Positions 26,750-36,191 of a DNA stretch of 64,000 nt are shown here, piece by piece. Position numbers and translations under genes: made by a program. Under the pieces are notes generated by a model that searched no databases, had not been told where the DNA came from, and saw only the letters and a program-made list of their open reading frames with translations. Position 1 is the stretch's first letter; each line of letters begins with the position of its first letter. Origin of the DNA: Alteribacter aurantiacus DSM 18675 (lineage in GTDB: Bacteria; Bacillota; Bacilli; Bacillales; Salisediminibacteriaceae); the NCBI RefSeq assembly GCF_000429705.1, contig NZ_KE386943.1, positions 386,744 through 450,743 of the forward strand, given 5' to 3'.

Positions 26750-27418
26750 CTACTCCCATCCTGTTTCTTCAGAAGAGATGATAAATTCAAAGGTTAATAG
26801 CTTCTCTTTTGTACTAGCCCACTCCATAAACGCTTCATAGTCAGCATCATAGTTCCTATCCACTCTTGCATCTCCCTCAATTACAGCATACCCGTATACA
26901 ACAGGCTCTCCGGCATTGACTTGTTGAAAGGCGGGATCCCCTGCTACTTGAAAGTGATCAAGCTCTCGTAAATCGTAGACCCCTCTTAATGAATGGTAGC
27001 CCGTTGGTTCGTTTACTTTTATAACGTTGTTCCATAGGTATCCAGGGTCATCCTCATCGATCGTGATGGCACCTGTAGCAAAGTCAATGATGTCTCCTTC
27101 AAAAGGTTGCTCTGTGTATTCCAGTGATCCTAATGGCTGGTGCTCAATTCGTTCACCGTACTCATACACGTTGGCAGATGCGGTCACGTGCTTCACGCTC
27201 TCTAGGTCCGTTATTTGGACTTGGGATCTTACGGAAAAGCTGTACGACGCGTCAAACAATGGCTCTGCTTCATGATCTTTAGGAATGATATAGCCAATGT
27301 CACCTTCTTCTTGAGTCACAGTGGGTTGGGAGGTGGTGCCTAATAAAAATGAGAAGATTAATCCTCCTAATAAACAAGCAGCAAAAACGACAGCGGTTGT
27401 GAATTTTAGATTTTCCAT
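26750..27418 (-). CDS. Secreted or membrane-anchored protein, unknown
   Basis: The 222-residue protein has an N-terminal hydrophobic helix (about 8-27) after a short MENLK start, then an acidic extracytoplasmic domain rich in beta-type sequence. There is no lipobox at the usual place although a Cys lies in the helix. The acidic composition is like the other exported proteins here. AAGGGG precedes the ATG. No family was recognised. Confidence 0.65.
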   Translation of the reverse strand: MENLKFTTAVVFAACLLGGLIFSFLLGTTSQPTVTQEEGDIGYIIPKDHEAEPLFDASYSFSVRSQVQITDLESVKHVTASANVYEYGERIEHQPLGSLEYTEQPFEGDIIDFATGAITIDEDDPGYLWNNVIKVNEPTGYHSLRGVYDLRELDHFQVAGDPAFQQVNAGEPVVYGYAVIEGDARVDRNYDADYEAFMEWASTKEKLLTFEFIISSEETGWE

Positions 27419-27511
27419 GTGAGAGTCCCCTTTAACGACAGTCTAGTAGTTATCAGGATAAATGGTATGTGTTGGAATTTCAAATGATTGGTAGTGTGAG
27501 AGGATTTGTGG

Positions 27512-27826
27512 AGCGGAAGAAATATTGGTTTTTAAGGCAGAATTATCATCGTTATTGGAAGAATTATTCGGTTTTTGGCCTGTGATATTTTCAATGGAAG
27601 AATTATTGCTTTTTGGGGAAGAATTATCATCAATTTTGGCAGAATGATTGGCCTGTGAGGAAGAAATATGACCTTCCACAGGAGAATTGTAAAATAAAAA
27701 GGTGCGATTCACGGCTTAGGGCGAAGAATTCACGGCTTGGAGGCTCCGATTCCCAGCTTTTCTCCTTACATTAACGGCAAGCGTCTCTTAATTAACGGCT
27801 TCTCACCCTCTATTCACGGTTTAGCC
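27512..27826. repeat. 21-bp periodic intergenic array R1
   Basis: Fifteen units keep a 21-bp step. The ATT of each unit falls at 27521 (as ATA), 27542, 27563, 27584, 27602, 27623, 27644, 27665, 27686, 27707, 27728, 27749, 27770, 27791 and 27812. Only one step is 18. The left part has the core AGAATTAT and the right part ATTCACGG or ATTAACGG, yet both are in the same phase. An open frame across it (27443-27712) is Ser/Asn-rich, has no family resemblance, and is taken as a product of the repeats. The rest of the 27419-27866 gap shows nothing else. Confidence 0.85.
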
Positions 27827-27866
27827 AAAATTTCCCCTCACTCCCCCCTCCCCATCCAAAACCAAC

Positions 27867-27908
27867 ACAAAAAACACCCGCCCTCATCAAAAGGAGCGAG
27901 TGTTTCCA
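27867..27908 (-). terminator. Terminator of gltD
   Basis: On the minus strand AAACACTCGC pairs with GCGGGTGTTT, followed by a T run. It lies just downstream of gltD. Confidence 0.8.
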
Positions 27909-27925
27909 TCACATATATACTACGA

Positions 27926-29413
27926 CTACGGCAGCTGTGTCGTACCCATCAAATAGCGGTCACATTCACGTGCTGCTTCACGGCCTTCGTTGATCGCCCA
28001 AACGATTAAGCTTTGACCGCGACGCATGTCACCTGCGGCAAACACGCCATCTTTGTTTGTTTTATATTTCCCGTACTCCGCTTTGACACGAGTACGATCG
28101 TCTGTTTCAATTTCCATTTGCTCAAGAAGTTGTTGCTCCGGACCACTGAAACCGATGGCAAGGAGGACAAGGTCCGCTTTCCACACTTTTTCTGTTCCAG
28201 GGATTTCTTCACGGAGGCGGTTCCCGTCTTCATCTTTTGTAAGACGAACGTTTACCGTGTGTACTTCCTTGACGCGACCGTTCTCATCGCCAACGAACTT
28301 TTTCGTCATCACTGCGTATGCACGAGGGTCTCTGCCGAATACAGCTTCCCCTTCTTTTTGACCATACTCAATGCGGTGAATGATCGGGTACTGCGGCCAT
28401 GGGTTGCCAACAGCGTCTCGCGTGTCCACTTTTTTATCATAAATATCAAACTGCGTTAGGCTCTTACAGTTGTGGCGAATAGACGTTGCGAGACAGTCTG
28501 TTCCTGTGTCTCCACCACCGATAACGATGACGTCTCTGTCTCTCGCACTAATGTAGTTGCCGTCCTCAAGGTTAGAATCAAGCAAGCTCTTCGTGTTCGC
28601 ATGAAGGAAGTCCATAGCATAGTGAATGCCTTTCAAATCACGGCCTTCAGCAGGTACGTCGCGGTGAACAGTCGCTCCTCCACAAAGGATCACAGCATCA
28701 TGCTCTGCTTCCAATTCTTCCGACGTAATGTCCTTACCGATCTCCGTGTTCGTTACAAACTCGATTCCTTCTTCGCGAAGAATGTTCACACGACGCTCCA
28801 CCACTTCATAAGGAAGCTTCATTTCAGGAATGCCGTAAGTAAGAAGGCCACCGATACGGTCGTGACGCTCATATACGGTTACGGAATGACCTGCTTTGTT
28901 CAGCTGAGCGGCTGCGGCTAAACCGGCAGGACCCGATCCAACTACCGCTACACGCTTGCCAGTACGTGTTTCAGGTGGCTCAGGTAAAACCCAACCCTCT
29001 GCAAAGCCTTTTTCAATAATCGATCGCTCCACCGTACGAATCGCTACAGGCGGTTCGTTAATTCCGAGTACACATGCCCCTTCACAAGGAGCCGGACATG
29101 CAAATCCCGTGAACTCAGGGAAATTGTTCATTTCGTGTTCTTTTTTCAAGGCTTCTTTCCACTGTCCTTGATAGACAAGATCATTCCATTCAGGAATCAA
29201 ATGATAGACCGGACAACCGGTTGTTACCCCGCCTATTTCCATTCCTGTGTGACAGGTTGGCACGCCGCAGTCCATGCAGCGCGCGCCCTGTTGTTTGAGT
29301 TCTTCTTCAGGCATCGGTTTTGTATAGTCATTCCAGTCTTTGATTCGAGACTTTGGATCTCTTTCATGCTGGGTTTTTCGATCGTATTCTAAAAATCCTG
29401 TTGGCTTTCCCAT
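27926..29413 (-). CDS. gltD: Glutamate synthase, small subunit
   Basis: The 495-residue beta subunit passes electrons from NADPH through FAD and iron-sulfur clusters to GltB. The N-terminal part has cluster cysteines in CMDCGVPTCH and in CPAPCEGAC. Two dinucleotide folds follow: FAD at VAVVGSGPAGLAAAAQL and NADPH at VIVIGGGDTGTDC. GAAGD in FAAGDMRRG is near the C-terminus. It follows gltB after 150 bp; that spacer holds a small hairpin (AACTCCAG/CTGGAGTT at 29507-29527) and a direct repeat AAACCATMTATGA. Confidence 0.95.
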   Translation of the reverse strand: MGKPTGFLEYDRKTQHERDPKSRIKDWNDYTKPMPEEELKQQGARCMDCGVPTCHTGMEIGGVTTGCPVYHLIPEWNDLVYQGQWKEALKKEHEMNNFPEFTGFACPAPCEGACVLGINEPPVAIRTVERSIIEKGFAEGWVLPEPPETRTGKRVAVVGSGPAGLAAAAQLNKAGHSVTVYERHDRIGGLLTYGIPEMKLPYEVVERRVNILREEGIEFVTNTEIGKDITSEELEAEHDAVILCGGATVHRDVPAEGRDLKGIHYAMDFLHANTKSLLDSNLEDGNYISARDRDVIVIGGGDTGTDCLATSIRHNCKSLTQFDIYDKKVDTRDAVGNPWPQYPIIHRIEYGQKEGEAVFGRDPRAYAVMTKKFVGDENGRVKEVHTVNVRLTKDEDGNRLREEIPGTEKVWKADLVLLAIGFSGPEQQLLEQMEIETDDRTRVKAEYGKYKTNKDGVFAAGDMRRGQSLIVWAINEGREAARECDRYLMGTTQLP

Positions 29414-29563
29414 GATATCACCCTCCTTATCAATTCGCTCATTTCACAGAGGTTGATCCTTTTGTCGGCTCTAGAAACCATATATGAGCGTCGCTTAGCC
29501 TAGCGTAACTCCAGCCTCACTGGAGTTGCTTCATCAAACCATCTATGAAAACGAGCGTATCAG

Positions 29564-32500
29564 TTACGTTAATGCCTTCACCTTAGGACTTTGACTTTCT
29601 TCAAAGGCTTTCATCGCCGCTTCATCTTTATCAAGTCCCGTGTTTTCGAAGTATTCAATGCGGTTTTTCATTTCAAGGTAATGCTTCGGAATCACTCGGA
29701 CGAAGTTTTGAACGCTCGTATTCCAGTTGTGCAAAATACGACGGGCATTCGCGCTGTTTGTATAGTGAAGATGTTTTTCAACCATCTTAAAGACTTCTTG
29801 TTTTTCTCTTTCGTTTGTGACCGATTCGAGAATTACGCCATCGCGGTTACATTTGTCAGCAAAAATTCCATCTTCATCGAACACGTATGCGATTCCACCA
29901 CTCATTCCGGCTGCGAAGTTACGTCCTGTTTGACCAAGGACAACGACTTTACCACCTGTCATGTATTCACATGCGTGGTCGCCTACTCCTTCTACAACAA
30001 CGTTTGCTCCACTGTTTCTCACACAGAAGCGTTCACCGGCAATCCCTTGAATGTACGCATCTCCACTGGAGGCACCGTAGAAGCAGACGTTTCCGATAAT
30101 GATGTTTTCTTCTGCTTTAAATGTCGCTCGGTTGGATGGGTGTACGATGATCTTTCCACCGGACAATCCTTTACCCACGTAGTCGTTTGCATCTCCCACT
30201 AGTCGAAGGGTCATCCCTCTTGGAATAAAGGCCCCGAAGCTTTGTCCGGCCGATCCTTTAAACGTGAGGCGAATCGTATCTTCTGATAGTCCTTCTTTCC
30301 CGAACCTGCGCGTCACTTCAGATCCAAGAATCGTTCCCGTTACACGGTTGATGTTTCGGATCGCAAGTGTGGCTTCAAACGGTTCTCCCTTTTCAAGGGC
30401 GTTACGACAAAGAGGAATCAACTCTTGGTTATCAAGAGCTTTATCCAACCCGTGATTTTGGTCGATCGTCTTAAAGCGGCTTACCGTTGCCGGTACATCA
30501 GGCTTATGAAGAAGGGCACTCAAGTCCACATCTTTTGCCTTCCAATGATCGATTGCTTTATTTGCTTCAAGGACTTCTGTACGTCCTACCATTTCTTCAA
30601 TCGTTCTAAATCCAAGTTCAGCCATTAATTCACGAGCTTCCATCGCAATAAAGCGCATGAAGTTCACGATATGGTCCGCTTCTCCTGTGAACTTTTTACG
30701 AAGCTCAGGGTTTTGTGTGGCTACCCCTACAGGACACGTATCCAAGTGACAAACGCGCATCATGACACAGCCCAATACGACAAGTGGGGCTGTAGAGAAG
30801 CCGAATTCTTCAGCTCCTAGTAAGGATGCAACGACCACGTCGCGACCGGTCATCATTTTGCCGTCTGTTTCTACGACAATTCTGTCACGAAGGTGGTTTA
30901 AGAGAAGGGTTTGGTGCGTTTCCGCCAAACCGATTTCCCACGGTAGTCCCGTGTGCTTAATACTTGAGCGAGGCGCCGCTCCTGTTCCACCGTCATATCC
31001 ACTGATTAAAACAAGATCAGCACGGCCTTTCGCTACACCGGCAGCGATCGTTCCTACACCCACAGCAGACACGAGTTTTACACTAATACGTGCGCGCGGG
31101 TTCGCGTTTTTCAAGTTATGAATCAACTCGGCTAAGTCTTCAATCGAGTAAATGTCATGGTGAGGCGGTGGTGAAATCAGTTCAACGCCTGTGGTGGATC
31201 CACGTACTTCTGCGATCCAAGGATAGACTTTCTTGCCTGGTAAGTGTCCACCTTCACCCGGCTTCGCTCCTTGAGCAATCTTGATTTGAATTTCGTCAGC
31301 GTTCACAAGGTAATGACTTGTCACACCAAAGCGACCTGAGGCCACCTGTTTGATCGAGCTTCTGCGAAGGTCTCCGTTTGCGTCTTCTGTAAAACGCTCA
31401 GGGTTTTCTCCACCTTCACCGGAGTTGCTCGCACCGCCAATTCGGTTCATGGCAATAGCCAAAGCTTCGTGGGCTTCTTGGCTTATCGCTCCGAATGACA
31501 TGGCGCCTGTTTTGAATCTCTTGCAAATCGATTCTACCGATTCTACTTCTTCAAGCGGAATGGACTTTCGCTTTTTAAAGGACAACAGTCCGCGAAGAGA
31601 CTGAAGATTGTTCTTTTCATTGGTTAATAGTTTTGAATACTGCTGGAACAGCTCAAAGTCGCTGGAACGACAGGCGTGTTGAAGCATGTGAATCGTTTTC
31701 GGGTTGTACTGATGATCTTCTCCTTTTTCGCGGTATTGGAATTCATCCCCTACATCAAGGCGATCATCGGTTCCTCGCTTCTCTTCAAAGGCAAGTCCGT
31801 GACGCATGAGCACTTCTTTGGCAATCATGTCGGTTTTAATACCGCCTAAACGTGACGCTGTACGGGTAAAGTACTTTTCAATCACATCCGGGTGAATACC
31901 TACCGCTTCAAAGATCTGTGCCCCTCGGTAACTTTGAATTGTTGAAATTCCCATTTTCGAGAGAATTTTAATGACACCATCCGTTACTCCTGACACAAAG
32001 CGATCTACTGCTTCTTCATAAGAAGAGAGGTCAATTTGACCAGTCTGGCGCATGTCTTCGATTGTTTGATATGCCAAGTACGGATTGATTCCTTCCGCAC
32101 CGTATCCGAGTAGCGTAGCGAAGTGGTGCACTTCTCTTGGCTCGCCCGATTCTAGTAAAATACTAACCTTCGTACGAATGCCCTTTCGAATCAAGTCGTG
32201 ATGAAGACCGGATACAGCAAGAAGCGCCGGAATCGCCGCTCTCTCTTTAGACACACCGCGGTCGGATAAAATAATGAGTGTCGCTCCGTCTTTGTATGCT
32301 TGCTCCGCTTTTTCAAATAACGCTTCTAAAGCCCCGTCCATCTCTCCTTCTCCCTTTGCATCAAACAAGATGGAAAGTGTCTCAGCTTTAAAACCGTCTT
32401 CAGATTGAACGCGTAGCTTCTCAAGTTCACCGTTGGTCAACACTGGTGTTTTTAAACGAATGTGTTTGCAACTTTCAGCCGTTGGGTTCACCAAACTTCC

Positions 32501-34150
32501 TTCTGCCCCAATCGTCGTTTGTGCCATCGTAATAATCTCTTCACGAATCGCATCGATCGGCGGGTTCGTGACTTGTGCGAACAGTTGCTTAAAGTAGCTG
32601 TATAAGAGCTGCGGCTTTTTCGACAACACCGCAAGTGGAGAGTCATACCCCATGGAACCGACTGGATCTTTTCCGCCGGAGACAAGAGGCTTCAGAATTT
32701 TGTTAAGCTCTTCTTGCGTGTAACCAAATGCGAGCTGCTGCTCACGGAGGTTCTCAACCGGACCTGCTTCAATTGGAGATTCCTCCAAGTCGTCTAGGTC
32801 ACGCATATTGTCTTCAATCCACTCTTTGTATGGTTGTTCACCGGCAATTTCAAGTTTGATCTCTTCATCAGGAATAATTCTTCCTTTTTCCAAGTCAACA
32901 AGAAGCATTTTGCCCGGCGTGAGGCGATCTTTAATTTCGATATCATCGGCAAAGAGGTCAAGAGCTCCTACTTCAGAGCCAAGAACGATCATGCCGTCTT
33001 TTGTAATGTAATAACGAGCCGGACGAAGACCGTTACGGTCAAGAGTCGCACCGATTTGCTTTCCGTCTGTATACACAAGAGCGGCTGGTCCGTCCCACGG
33101 CTCCATTAACGTACTGTGGTATTCATAGAAATCACGCTTTCGCTCATCGATCGTGTCGTCGTTTGCCCATGGCTCAGGTACCATCATCATCGCCGTGTGA
33201 GCAAGGGAACGACCTGACAAGTGTAAAAATTCGAAGCAGTTGTCAAACATGGACGAGTCACTGCCGTTTTTATCGATCACAGGTAAAATCTTTTTCAGAT
33301 CTTCTTCTTCAAAGTACTCCGACGCACACAAGGCTTGACGGGCACGCATCCAGTTCACGTTTCCGCGAAGGGTGTTGAACTCACCATTATGAATTGTATA
33401 GCGGTTCGGGTGAGATCTCTTCCAGCTTGGGAACGTGTTCGTACTAAAGCGAGAGTGAACAAGTGCTAAGGCGCTCTTAAACTCTGGATGGTTCAAGTCG
33501 ATATAAAAGGAGTCAAGCTGTTCAGGCACTAACATCCCTTTGTATACAATCGTACGTGTGGACAGACTGCTGATGTAAAAAGCGTCTTGCCCTTTCAAAC
33601 GCTTGGAAATCTCAATTTCCGTACGCTTTCGGATAATATATAGGCGACGCTCGAATTCATCTTGGTCATGAATCATTTGCGATCTGCGAATAAACACCTG
33701 ACGAATGGCAGGCTTTGTTTTCTTCGCCTCAATTCCTACAAATGAATCGTTTACGGGAACCGTTCTCCAACCGAGAAACGTTTGCCCTTCTTCTTTAATA
33801 ATCTCTTCAAAAATGGCCTTACACTTCATCCGCGTATCTTGGTCCTCAGGCAGAAACACCATACCGATGCCGTATTCCCCTTCATCCGGGAGCACAATGT
33901 CTTCTCGGTCACATTGCTTCACAAAAAAACGGTGAGGGATCTGGGTCAAGATACCAGCCCCGTCACCGGTACTTACATCTGCTGATTGACCTCCCCTGTG
34001 TTCCAAGTTACTCAGAATGTTGATCGCATTCTGGACGATCGCATGAGATTTACTACCATCAATATTTGCAATCATTCCAATTCCGCATGCTTCATGTTCA
34101 TTCATTGGGTCGTATAATCCCTGCTTTACAGGATATCCGTGTTTTCTCAT
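29564..34150 (-). CDS. gltB: Glutamate synthase, large subunit
   Basis: The 1,528-residue alpha subunit makes two glutamates from glutamine and 2-oxoglutarate. The N-terminal class II amidotransferase domain (about 22-430) starts at Cys22 in EHEACGIGM, so a 21-residue propeptide must be removed. The central domain (about 480-770), the FMN synthase barrel (about 830-1200, with GGKMMTGRDVV-type loop and cluster cysteines in CVMMRVCHLDTC) and the C-terminal GXGXG domain (about 1270-1480) are complete. AAGGAGGGCG precedes the ATG. With gltD it completes NADPH-GOGAT, the main glutamate supply for IlvE and other transaminases. Confidence 0.96.
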   Translation of the reverse strand: MRKHGYPVKQGLYDPMNEHEACGIGMIANIDGSKSHAIVQNAINILSNLEHRGGQSADVSTGDGAGILTQIPHRFFVKQCDREDIVLPDEGEYGIGMVFLPEDQDTRMKCKAIFEEIIKEEGQTFLGWRTVPVNDSFVGIEAKKTKPAIRQVFIRRSQMIHDQDEFERRLYIIRKRTEIEISKRLKGQDAFYISSLSTRTIVYKGMLVPEQLDSFYIDLNHPEFKSALALVHSRFSTNTFPSWKRSHPNRYTIHNGEFNTLRGNVNWMRARQALCASEYFEEEDLKKILPVIDKNGSDSSMFDNCFEFLHLSGRSLAHTAMMMVPEPWANDDTIDERKRDFYEYHSTLMEPWDGPAALVYTDGKQIGATLDRNGLRPARYYITKDGMIVLGSEVGALDLFADDIEIKDRLTPGKMLLVDLEKGRIIPDEEIKLEIAGEQPYKEWIEDNMRDLDDLEESPIEAGPVENLREQQLAFGYTQEELNKILKPLVSGGKDPVGSMGYDSPLAVLSKKPQLLYSYFKQLFAQVTNPPIDAIREEIITMAQTTIGAEGSLVNPTAESCKHIRLKTPVLTNGELEKLRVQSEDGFKAETLSILFDAKGEGEMDGALEALFEKAEQAYKDGATLIILSDRGVSKERAAIPALLAVSGLHHDLIRKGIRTKVSILLESGEPREVHHFATLLGYGAEGINPYLAYQTIEDMRQTGQIDLSSYEEAVDRFVSGVTDGVIKILSKMGISTIQSYRGAQIFEAVGIHPDVIEKYFTRTASRLGGIKTDMIAKEVLMRHGLAFEEKRGTDDRLDVGDEFQYREKGEDHQYNPKTIHMLQHACRSSDFELFQQYSKLLTNEKNNLQSLRGLLSFKKRKSIPLEEVESVESICKRFKTGAMSFGAISQEAHEALAIAMNRIGGASNSGEGGENPERFTEDANGDLRRSSIKQVASGRFGVTSHYLVNADEIQIKIAQGAKPGEGGHLPGKKVYPWIAEVRGSTTGVELISPPPHHDIYSIEDLAELIHNLKNANPRARISVKLVSAVGVGTIAAGVAKGRADLVLISGYDGGTGAAPRSSIKHTGLPWEIGLAETHQTLLLNHLRDRIVVETDGKMMTGRDVVVASLLGAEEFGFSTAPLVVLGCVMMRVCHLDTCPVGVATQNPELRKKFTGEADHIVNFMRFIAMEARELMAELGFRTIEEMVGRTEVLEANKAIDHWKAKDVDLSALLHKPDVPATVSRFKTIDQNHGLDKALDNQELIPLCRNALEKGEPFEATLAIRNINRVTGTILGSEVTRRFGKEGLSEDTIRLTFKGSAGQSFGAFIPRGMTLRLVGDANDYVGKGLSGGKIIVHPSNRATFKAEENIIIGNVCFYGASSGDAYIQGIAGERFCVRNSGANVVVEGVGDHACEYMTGGKVVVLGQTGRNFAAGMSGGIAYVFDEDGIFADKCNRDGVILESVTNEREKQEVFKMVEKHLHYTNSANARRILHNWNTSVQNFVRVIPKHYLEMKNRIEYFENTGLDKDEAAMKAFEESQSPKVKALT

Positions 34151-34260
34151 GGAAACGCCCTCCTTATAAATCGTAAGTCTATTTTGTCAATTCTATAATT
34201 TCAAACAGTATAGCATGAAAAAGCGTTGTCATAAAACTTCACAATCACCAAAACCCTTTA

Positions 34261-34274
34261 ATAAAGCGCTTACA
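34261..34274. promoter_or_regulatory. Possible cre site between gltB and glnH
   Basis: ATAAAGCGCTTACA matches 12 of 14 cre positions. It lies between the divergent gltB and glnH genes, so either could be the target. Not tested. Confidence 0.35.
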
Positions 34275-34364
34275 TTGTGTTTTTCATCAGAAATGACAAG
34301 GGTTTTAAAATTTTTTTGCTATAACGAGAGGAATTCGTCGTTATTTGCAGAAATTAGTAAAGTG

Positions 34365-34379
34365 AATATTTTGTAAATT
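34365..34379. promoter_or_regulatory. Possible CodY box upstream of glnH
   Basis: AATATTTTGTAAATT matches 12 of 15 positions of the CodY consensus AATTTTCWGAAAATT. It lies 60 bp before the glnH start. Weak match. Confidence 0.3.
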
Positions 34380-34439
34380 ACATTTATTCGATCAAGGGTA
34401 TTTTAATTTACAAACAGACAAAAGAGGGGGATAAACGAC

Positions 34440-35243
34440 GTGAAGAAACGACTGTTTGGGATTTCACTGCTTATGGCAGCAGCAACCGTCATCTCGGCTT
34501 GCGGGACAGATGAAGAAACAGGTGGCGACGAAGCCAACGGTGACACAGAAGAAGAGCGTCCTACGTACACCGTCGCTACAGACACGAACTATGTTCCATT
34601 CGAGTTTTTGAACACGGAAACAGGTGAGATGGAAGGGTTCGACATCGACCTCATTAATGCGATTGCTGATCGAGTCGGGTTTGACATTAACCTTGAAACG
34701 GTGGAGTTTGACGGAATCGTTTCCGGTATGGGAACAGGCCGTTATGACATCGGGATTGCAGGCATGACCATTACAGAAGAACGCGCAGAGAACTTCGACT
34801 TCTCTGATCCTTATTATGATGCGGGTCTCATCTTGGCTGTTCGTGCCGATGAAGAAGAGATTCAATCGATTGAAGATGTGGACGACAGACCTGTTGCAAC
34901 ACGAGCTGCGACCACAAGTTATGATTACTTAGAAGAGAATACCGATGCACAGATTCAGACGTTCCCGGATATCGTGAACGCGTATCAGGATCTGACTGCC
35001 GGTCGTGTGGATGCGGTCATCTACGACTTGCCTAACGTTCTTTACTATATTGATACAGAAGCACTCGGGGATATGAAAACTGTTGGTGACACCTTAACTG
35101 GTGAGCAGTACGGCATTGCTTTCCCTAAAGACTCGGAGCTTGTTGAACAAGTGAATGAAGCCCTTGCCGAAATGATGGAAGACGGAGAGTATGGCGACAT
35201 TTACGAAGAATGGTTCGGTGAGCGTCCAGCAAATGAAGAATAG
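34440..35243 (+). CDS. glnH: Amino acid (probably glutamine) ABC transporter binding lipoprotein
   Basis: The 267-residue solute-binding protein (family 3) is anchored outside the membrane. The signal peptide ends in the lipobox VISAC (Cys22), followed by a very acidic linker. The mature domain shows TYTVATDTNYVPFEF, GFDIDLINAIA and DIGIAGMTITEERAENFDFSDPYY, typical of polar amino acid binders. GTG 34440 has AGAGGGGG upstream. Glutamine is inferred from family resemblance and from the gltBD neighbour. The permease gene follows after a 290-bp gap with a palindromic element. Confidence 0.88.
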   Translation: MKKRLFGISLLMAAATVISACGTDEETGGDEANGDTEEERPTYTVATDTNYVPFEFLNTETGEMEGFDIDLINAIADRVGFDINLETVEFDGIVSGMGTGRYDIGIAGMTITEERAENFDFSDPYYDAGLILAVRADEEEIQSIEDVDDRPVATRAATTSYDYLEENTDAQIQTFPDIVNAYQDLTAGRVDAVIYDLPNVLYYIDTEALGDMKTVGDTLTGEQYGIAFPKDSELVEQVNEALAEMMEDGEYGDIYEEWFGERPANEE

Positions 35244-35267
35244 TCACATAGTTCAATAAGATAGAAA

Positions 35268-35507
35268 TGATGAGGCTGGGACATAAAGAAAGTGTTTAGA
35301 GCGAGATTCGAACCATTCGTTAACGGAGCGGATGAAATATACGTAGACTCCCGCGGGAAGAAAAGCGAAGGTGAGACCCCACAGGGCAAAGCCCGTGGAG
35401 GCTCAGCCGCTCCCCGCGGAAAGCGAAGTATATTTCAGTAGCGGTTTATTTGCACCGCATACTGTTGTTTGGGTTTACGTAAAAAAACCCTTCTGTCTCA
35501 GCCTCGT
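35268..35507 (+). repeat. Interspersed palindromic element, copy C (glnH-glnP gap)
   Basis: An outer inverted repeat (ATGAGGCTGGGACA from about 35270; TGTCTCAGCCTCGT ending about 35507) encloses an inner one (GATGAAATATAC at 35331; GTATATTTCAGT near 35439). The core carries the family marks GACTCCCGCGGGA and CCGCGGAAAGCGAAG and an internal GGTGAGACC/GGCTCAGCC pair. The copy is in transcription orientation. Confidence 0.8.
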
Positions 35508-35534
35508 CCATTTTCATATGGGAGGTCAAAACAG

Positions 35535-36191
35535 ATGCTCGATTTTATTAGTCCGCACATTTCAGGAACCCTCCCCTTTATTTATCGAGGGTTACAATTA
35601 ACGATCTTTATTACATTTGCAGGTTTTTTCTTCGGCTTTATTATTGGGGCACTAACCGGCCTGATGCGCTTGTCCAATAACAAAATCATCTACGGAATTG
35701 CGACCGTTTATATTGAGCTCGTTCGAGGAACACCGATTCTTGTACAAGCACTCTTCCTTTACTTCGGTATTTCAGATGTTGTCGGCATAAACTTTAGCGC
35801 CGTTACAGCCGGAATCATTGCCATCTCGATCAATGCCGGTGCCTATATCGCGGAAATCGTTCGAGGCGGTGTGGAATCAATTGATAAAGGGCAGCGCGAG
35901 GCCGGCCGTTCCATCGGTTTAAGCTCTTCCCAAACGATGCGCTACATTATTTGGCCCCAAGCGTTTCGTCGCATGATCCCACCATTAGGGAATCAGTTTA
36001 TTATCAGTTTAAAAGATACGTCAATCTTTGCGATTATCTCCTTAAACGAAGTAACCTATTTGATGAGACAATATGTTAGTACAACAGCAAGTCCGTTCGT
36101 ACCTTACATCATGCTATGTCTTGCCTACCTGGTCATTACAATACCAGCGATGGTCATCCTACGACGAGTGGAAAGGAAGTTGGACGTATAA
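35535..36191 (+). CDS. glnP: Amino acid ABC transporter permease
   Basis: The 218-residue inner-membrane subunit has five or six helices. The HEAT-type His/Glu/Gln permease motif appears as the EAA loop REAGRSIGLSSSQTMRYIIWPQAFRRMIPPLGNQ, only key part REAGRSIGLSSSQ at about 136-148, that contacts the ATPase. ELVRGTPILVQ is also typical. ATG 35535 follows GGAGG; the longer frame from 35469 begins inside the palindromic element and is rejected. Its stop shares one base with the glnQ start (TAATG). Confidence 0.92.
   Translation: MLDFISPHISGTLPFIYRGLQLTIFITFAGFFFGFIIGALTGLMRLSNNKIIYGIATVYIELVRGTPILVQALFLYFGISDVVGINFSAVTAGIIAISINAGAYIAEIVRGGVESIDKGQREAGRSIGLSSSQTMRYIIWPQAFRRMIPPLGNQFIISLKDTSIFAIISLNEVTYLMRQYVSTTASPFVPYIMLCLAYLVITIPAMVILRRVERKLDV

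Noticed and set aside
27443..27712. Ser/Asn-rich open frame as a possible secreted peptide
   Set aside because: The composition follows from the 21-bp repeat array, and no signal peptide or good ribosome site is present.
27512..27826. CRISPR array
   Set aside because: Units are only 20-21 bp in full, cores vary, there are no distinct spacers and no cas genes.
29591..30202. Long open frames opposite gltB and gltD
   Set aside because: They are antisense shadows of strongly conserved coding sequence.
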